Assembly: GCA_947373225.1 (NCBI GenBank)
Contig: CANBWX010000003.1
Coordinates: 1 to 64,000 of the forward strand
Length of the DNA: 64,000 nucleotides
Direction of reading: 5' to 3'
DNA from: Flavobacteriaceae bacterium
Lineage (GTDB): Bacteria > Bacteroidota > Bacteroidia > Flavobacteriales > Flavobacteriaceae
Below the pieces are notes generated by a model. That model was not told the origin of the DNA. It was given only the letters and a program-made list of their open reading frames with translations, and did no database searches. A program made the translations under genes and the position numbers. The number at the start of each line of letters is the position of its first letter. Within the stretch, counting starts at the first letter, position 1. Positions 59,786 through 64,000 of this stretch are shown one piece after another.

Positions 59786-62388
59786 GAAACCAACTCACTC
59801 TGATTTCTGAATACCAATTTTCCGTCGAACGCATCAATCAAAACGATGCTATCGGTGGTGATGGTTCCTGCCAAAATCTCTTTGGATAATTGGTTTAAAA
59901 CGTCTCTTTGGATCACTCGTTTTACGGGTCTGGCTCCAAATTGCGGATCGTAACCTTTCTCGGTTAAATACCCAATGGCTTCCGGAGTCGCGTCCATAGT
60001 TATGCCTTGTAGAGCCAGCATTTTGGTCACGGATTTCAGTTGTAAGCCAACAATTTGTGCAATATTAGCGTTGGTGAGCGGCGTAAACATCACGATTTCG
60101 TCAATACGATTGATGAACTCGGGACGCACGGTTTGTTTCAATAATCCCAAAACTTCCACTTTTGCGGCTTCGATTGTGGCTTCAATACTACCTTTGAGAT
60201 TGTCAAATTTCTCCTGAATAATCTGGCTTCCCATGTTAGAAGTCATGATGATAATTGTGTTTTTAAAATCGGCCAATCGTCCTTTATTGTCCGTCAATCT
60301 TCCTTCGTCTAAAACTTGCAATAATATATTAAAAGTGTCGGGATGCGCTTTTTCGATCTCATCCAATAATATTACAGAATACGGTTTTCTACGTACGGCT
60401 TCGGTCAATTGTCCGCCTTCGTCATAGCCCACATATCCCGGAGGTGCACCTACGAGGCGGCTCACGCTGTGGCGTTCTTGGTATTCGCTCATGTCGATTC
60501 GGGTCATGGCATTTTCATCGTCGAATAAATATTCGGCTAAGGCTTTGGCCAATTCGGTTTTTCCGACACCGGTTGTTCCAAGGAAAAGGAAGGTTCCTAC
60601 AGGTTTTTTCATATCCTGTAATCCAGCACGACTTCTACGAACGGCATCGCTCACGGCTTCGATAGCTTCTTCCTGACCTACAACTCTTCGGTGTAATTCA
60701 TCTTCGAGTTTCAAGAGTTTTTCTCTTTCGCCTTGCAGCATTTTCGTTACAGGAATTCCGGTCCATTTTGCCACAACTTCAGCAATATCTTCGCGGGTAA
60801 CTTCTTCTTTTATCAAGGAAGTTCCTCCACTTTGATCTTCGGCTAATTGTTTTTGTAGCGCCTCCAATCGCTCTTGGGCTTCTTTGATTTTTCCGTATCG
60901 AATTTCGGCTACTTTTCCGTAATCGCCCTCTCGTTCGGCACGTTCGGCTTCGTATTTGAAATCTTCGATTTCAGTTTTCACGTTTTGAATGGTATCGACA
61001 ACGTCTTTCTCTGATTTCCATTTGGAATATATTTTATTACGATCGTCTTTTAGGTTGGCCAAATCCATGCCTAAAATTTTAAGTTTACTCTCGTCTTTCT
61101 CCCGTTTAATGGCTGCAATTTCGATTTCAAGTTGCATCACTTTTCGATCTAAAACATCCAATTCTTCGGGTTTCGAATTGATTTCCATTCGGATTTTCGA
61201 AGCCGCTTCATCCATTAAATCAATGGCTTTATCGGGCAAAAAACGATTGGTAATATAGCGTTGTGACAATTCGACAGCCGCAATTATGGCGTCGTCTTTT
61301 ATCTGAACTTTATGGTGGGTTTCGTATTTTTCCTTGATTCCACGAAGAATCGAAATCGCACTTTCGGTATCAGGTTCTTCGATAATTATTTTTTGAAAAC
61401 GTCTTTCGAGCGCTTTGTCTTTCTCGAAATATTTTTGATATTCGTCCAAAGTGGTTGCACCAATGGCACGCAATTCGCCACGAGCCAAAGCTGGTTTCAG
61501 GATATTTGCCGCATCCATCGCACCCTCGCCACCACCAGCGCCAACGAGCGTGTGGATTTCGTCAATGAAAAGCACAATATCACCTTCGGCAGCGGTAACT
61601 TCTTTCACGACTGATTTTAGACGTTCTTCGAATTCGCCTTTGTATTTTGCTCCGGCAATTAATGCGCCCATATCAAGCGAAAATACAATTTTGTCTTTCA
61701 GATTATCAGGTACATCGCCATCCACAATTCGGTGTGCTAAACCTTCGGCAATGGCAGTTTTACCAACTCCAGGTTCACCGACCAACATTGGATTATTTTT
61801 GGTTCTACGCGTCAAAATCTGCAAAACCCGACGAATTTCTTCGTCACGCCCAATAACGGGATCGAGTTTACCAGCTCGCGCTAATTCGTTGAGGTTTTTG
61901 GCATATTTATTCAAGGAATTATAGGTTTCCTCTGCCGAAGCCGAAGTTACTCTTTCGCCTTTTCGAAGTTCGTCAATGGCAGCTTTCAGCCCTTTTTCGG
62001 TAACACCTTGGTCTTTTAGAATTTGTGCCACTTTACTTTTCGACGCAAATATGGCCAATAATAAATGCTCAATCGAAACGAATTCATCGTTCATTTTTTT
62101 GGCGATGATCTCTGATTCGTTAAGAGTTGTGTTTGCCGTTCTGGAAAGCATGATTTCGCCACCAGTAACTTTAGGAAAACTCTGAATGGTGCTGTCTAAT
62201 ATTTGTTGGAACAACGGAACATTTACATTTAGTTTTTTCAAGATAAAAGGAGCTACATTTTCATCGACTTCAAAAATCGCCTTAAAAATGTGTTCGTTTT
62301 CTATTTGTTGTTGTCCAAAACTCTGCGCCAATTGCTGCGAAAGCTGAATGGCTTCCTGCGATTTGATAGTAAATTTATTGATGTTCAT
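59782..62388 (-). CDS. clpB: ATP-dependent disaggregase ClpB
   Basis: ClpB extracts proteins from aggregates together with DnaK. The 868-residue chain has the N-domain (1-145), a first AAA+ module with Walker A GEPGVGKT (204-211) and Walker B region [15 protein letters not shown]. The coiled-coil M domain (about 410-530) follows, then a second AAA+ module with GTTGVGKT (near 610) and [11 protein letters not shown]. The M domain and absence of a ClpP-binding loop separate it from ClpA and ClpC. Length is normal. I see no heat-shock promoter in the 257 bases before it. The repeat element overlaps its last codons. Confidence 0.97.
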   Translation of the reverse strand: MNINKFTIKSQEAIQLSQQLAQSFGQQQIENEHIFKAIFEVDENVAPFILKKLNVNVPLFQQILDSTIQSFPKVTGGEIMLSRTANTTLNESEIIAKKMNDEFVSIEHLLLAIFASKSKVAQILKDQGVTEKGLKAAIDELRKGERVTSASAEETYNSLNKYAKNLNELARAGKLDPVIGRDEEIRRVLQILTRRTKNNPMLVGEPGVGKTAIAEGLAHRIVDGDVPDNLKDKIVFSLDMGALIAGAKYKGEFEERLKSVVKEVTAAEGDIVLFIDEIHTLVGAGGGEGAMDAANILKPALARGELRAIGATTLDEYQKYFEKDKALERRFQKIIIEEPDTESAISILRGIKEKYETHHKVQIKDDAIIAAVELSQRYITNRFLPDKAIDLMDEAASKIRMEINSKPEELDVLDRKVMQLEIEIAAIKREKDESKLKILGMDLANLKDDRNKIYSKWKSEKDVVDTIQNVKTEIEDFKYEAERAEREGDYGKVAEIRYGKIKEAQERLEALQKQLAEDQSGGTSLIKEEVTREDIAEVVAKWTGIPVTKMLQGEREKLLKLEDELHRRVVGQEEAIEAVSDAVRRSRAGLQDMKKPVGTFLFLGTTGVGKTELAKALAEYLFDDENAMTRIDMSEYQERHSVSRLVGAPPGYVGYDEGGQLTEAVRRKPYSVILLDEIEKAHPDTFNILLQVLDEGRLTDNKGRLADFKNTIIIMTSNMGSQIIQEKFDNLKGSIEATIEAAKVEVLGLLKQTVRPEFINRIDEIVMFTPLTNANIAQIVGLQLKSVTKMLALQGITMDATPEAIGYLTEKGYDPQFGARPVKRVIQRDVLNQLSKEILAGTITTDSIVLIDAFDGKLVFRNQSELVS

Positions 62389-62565
62389 TTTACTTTTTAT
62401 TTAAAGTTTAATGTAAGTTTCTAACGTTTGAAATAAAATATCAAATCTCATTCCACTGTTAAAGTTACGACAAAATGACTGATAATGTAGATTTTTCGGA
62501 TTATTAATTAATTAGAAAAATTTAACGTAAATATCTTATTTTCAATTGTTTTAATGCCAAAAAAT

Positions 62566-62617
62566 ATCGCCACGAATTCAAGAATTAAGTTGATGTAATT
62601 CGTGAATTCGTGGCGAT
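62566..62617. repeat. Palindromic repeat, ATCGCCACGAATTCA family
   Basis: ATCGCCACGAATTCA (62566-62580) and TGAATTCGTGGCGAT (62603-62617) are perfect 15-base arms. GAATTA and TAATTC pair inside them, giving a long nested hairpin. It lies downstream of argH on its strand and could end that transcript, but there is no T-run of note. The motif is one I recall as frequent in Bacteroidota intergenic regions. Confidence 0.6.
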
Positions 62618-62645
62618 TGGATTGAATTGAAAATGAATTTTCCTT

Positions 62646-63926
62646 TTAGAATGAATCTCTCATTTTTCTTTTTATTTCTTTTAAACACAGATTGTTGATA
62701 CTTCCTTCGTGTGTATGTTTTGTTTCTTTTGGTGATTGAAAAGTACCGTTTTCTAATTGTTCGGCAACAGTTTTATAAGCATCTCTGAAAGGAATTCCTG
62801 CAACTACCATTTCATTTAAAGTATCAACGGTAAATAGATAATTGTACTTAGGATCGTCTAGAATATGGTCTTTTACTTTGATGTCTTTTATGGAGAAAAT
62901 GGCAATATCCAAACACGCTTTTAGGTTTTGAATAGCAGGAAACAAACCTTCTTTCAACAATTGTAAATCCCTGTGATAACCGCTTGGCAAGTTGTTGGTG
63001 ATTAACGTAATTTCATAAGGCAACGCTTGAATTTTGTTGCATTTTCCACGAATTAATTCAAAAACATCAGGATTTTTCTTGTGTGGCATAATGCTAGAAC
63101 CTGTCGTAAGATGTGCTGGCAAACTGATAAAATTAAAATTTTGACTCATATACAAACACACATCCATAGAAAATTTTGCCAAAGTTGCAGCAACGCTACT
63201 CATTGCGAAAGCCACTGTTTTTTCTGATTTTCCACGGCTCATTTGCGCCGCAACCGAATTGTATTTTAAGGTTTCAAAGCCTAATTCTTTGGTTGTAAAA
63301 GTTCTGTTGATAGGAAATGAACTTCCGTAACCTGCAGCAGAACCTAAAGGATTTTGATCTACGATTTTCAAAGCTGCATTTAGCATCGTAATATCGTCAA
63401 TCAAGGTTTCGGCATAAGCAGAAAACCACATTCCGAAAGATGACGGCATCGCAATTTGCAAATGTGTGTAACCTGGCAATAACACATTTTGGTGTCTTTC
63501 GGCAGATTCCATTAGTAAGTCAAAAAGGGTTTGAACTTGTACTTTAAATTCTTTTACGACGTCTTTTAGATACAAATTTACATCGACTAAAACTTGGTCA
63601 TTACGCGAACGAGCTGTGTGGATTTTCTTTCCAGCATCACCTAGTTTCAGAGTCAATAAATACTCGATTTTAGAATGTACATCTTCAAAACTATCTTCAA
63701 TTTCGAAATCGCCTTTTTCGACATCAATGATGATATCTTCTAAAGCGAGAACCAAAGAATCGGTTTCTTCATCAGTTAAAAGTCCAATTTGTCCCAACAT
63801 TTTGGCGTGAGCAATAGAGCCTAACGCATCGTATTTGGCTAGGACCAAGTCGAGTTCACGGTCGTTTCCAACGGTGAAATGTTCTATTTGTTTATCTGTT
63901 GGTATTCCTTTTTCCCAAAGTTTCCT
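62646..63926 (-). CDS. argH: Argininosuccinate lyase, start codon replaced by AGG
   Basis: ArgH cleaves argininosuccinate to arginine and fumarate. The conserved segment SSIMPHKKNPDVFELIRGK contains the catalytic serine, and DVHSKIEYLLTLKLGDAGKKIHTARSRNDQV and LPGYTHLQ are present. The reading frame continues upstream of the ORF-track start (a TTG at 63848) with the usual N-terminus KLWEKGIPTDKQIEHFTVGNDRELD. The codon before KLW, normally ATG, reads AGG (63924-63926). Upstream in frame there is a TAG, with no ATG, GTG or TTG between. Real translation may use the TTG, a rare codon, or the gene may be damaged or misassembled. With AGG as start it has 427 codons including the stop. Confidence 0.85.
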   Translation of the reverse strand, partial: RKLWEKGIPTDKQIEHFTVGNDRELDLVLAKYDALGSIAHAKMLGQIGLLTDEETDSLVLALEDIIIDVEKGDFEIEDSFEDVHSKIEYLLTLKLGDAGKKIHTARSRNDQVLVDVNLYLKDVVKEFKVQVQTLFDLLMESAERHQNVLLPGYTHLQIAMPSSFGMWFSAYAETLIDDITMLNAALKIVDQNPLGSAAGYGSSFPINRTFTTKELGFETLKYNSVAAQMSRGKSEKTVAFAMSSVAATLAKFSMDVCLYMSQNFNFISLPAHLTTGSSIMPHKKNPDVFELIRGKCNKIQALPYEITLITNNLPSGYHRDLQLLKEGLFPAIQNLKACLDIAIFSIKDIKVKDHILDDPKYNYLFTVDTLNEMVVAGIPFRDAYKTVAEQLENGTFQSPKETKHTHEGSINNLCLKEIKRKMRDSF

Positions 63927-63944
63927 AGGTGTATTTTTTATTTC

Positions 63945-63972
63945 GTAGGGACAAGTCGCGACTTGTCCCTAC
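63945..63972. repeat. Perfect 28-bp palindrome GTAGGGACAAGTCG...
   Basis: GTAGGGACAAGTCG and CGACTTGTCCCTAC are perfect 14-base arms with no loop. It lies 18 bases before the normal argH start position. Perfect symmetry suggests either a mobile palindromic repeat or an operator-like site. A degenerate arm is seen at 33998. Confidence 0.7.
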
Positions 63973-64000
63973 TTATTATTGTTTAAAAAAATCAGTCAAT

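Noticed and set aside
60444-61924. Several long plus-strand ORFs opposite clpB
   Set aside because: They are shadows of the well-conserved clpB reading frame on the other strand.

Overview
The window looks like the chromosome of a Flavobacterium-type member of the Bacteroidota. It is AT-rich and densely packed. Start sites lack obvious Shine-Dalgarno sequences, and many promoters resemble the Bacteroidota -7 element TAnnTTTG. The gene content is also typical: Bacteroidota-type RNA polymerase omega, a DUF4835/PorD type IX secretion protein, FabV-type enoyl reductase, a BT_3928-like DoxX protein and many small lipoproteins. Almost everything is core metabolism or housekeeping. I see no phage, transposase, CRISPR array, tRNA or rRNA.

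Layout. 0-11.9 kb: ligA, a 5'-nucleotidase split into two genes, DUF6913-like gene and dapA, then bamD-rpoZ-coaBC-porD-recN and fabV. 12-16 kb: glycosyltransferase, coaE and a sensor kinase/response regulator pair closed by a strong terminator. 16-21.8 kb (minus strand): acyl-ACP thioesterase, miaA, an exonuclease/GIY-YIG fusion, a YggS protein, 3-hydroxyacyl-CoA dehydrogenase and a Gfo/Idh/MocA oxidoreductase. 21.9-31.4 kb: pcm, an HTH-Fic protein, smpB, small conserved proteins, an M1 peptidase, an OsmC protein and the cysteine pair epsC-cysM. 31.6-41.2 kb: an atypical Nramp-family transporter, DUF2752, Smr, a duplicated-domain lipoprotein, cysteine desulfurase, the mlaEFD lipid-transport cluster, a CbpA-like DnaJ and a membrane protein. 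41.3-46.4 kb: tpiA, TlpA-like, BT_3928-like, DUF1599, folP, a lipoprotein and rlmH. 46.6-54.7 kb: two very large tandem paralogous hybrid histidine kinases, each with about seven PAS domains. 55-64 kb: agmatine deiminase and N-carbamoylputrescine amidase flanking a beta-barrel surface-antigen gene, a repeat-rich intergenic island, clpB and argH.

The genes form recognisable functional groups: serine to O-acetylserine to cysteine (epsC-cysM), agmatine to putrescine (aguA/aguB), CoA synthesis (coaBC, coaE), outer-membrane biogenesis (bamD, mla, surface antigen, PorD) and protein quality control (clpB, dnaJ, smpB, pcm). The least ordinary observations are the duplicated seven-PAS hybrid kinases, which retain similar upstream sequence at the same distance; an argH whose expected ATG reads AGG next to a perfect 28-bp palindrome; a repeat-derived island at 59.2-59.8 kb; several -7 elements only 4-5 nt before a start codon, suggesting leaderless messages; and a hairpin with a T-tract that ends three bases before ligA. 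I did not find a convincing wholly new multi-gene system. All family assignments come from reading the sequence and recalled family knowledge; no database search was run.
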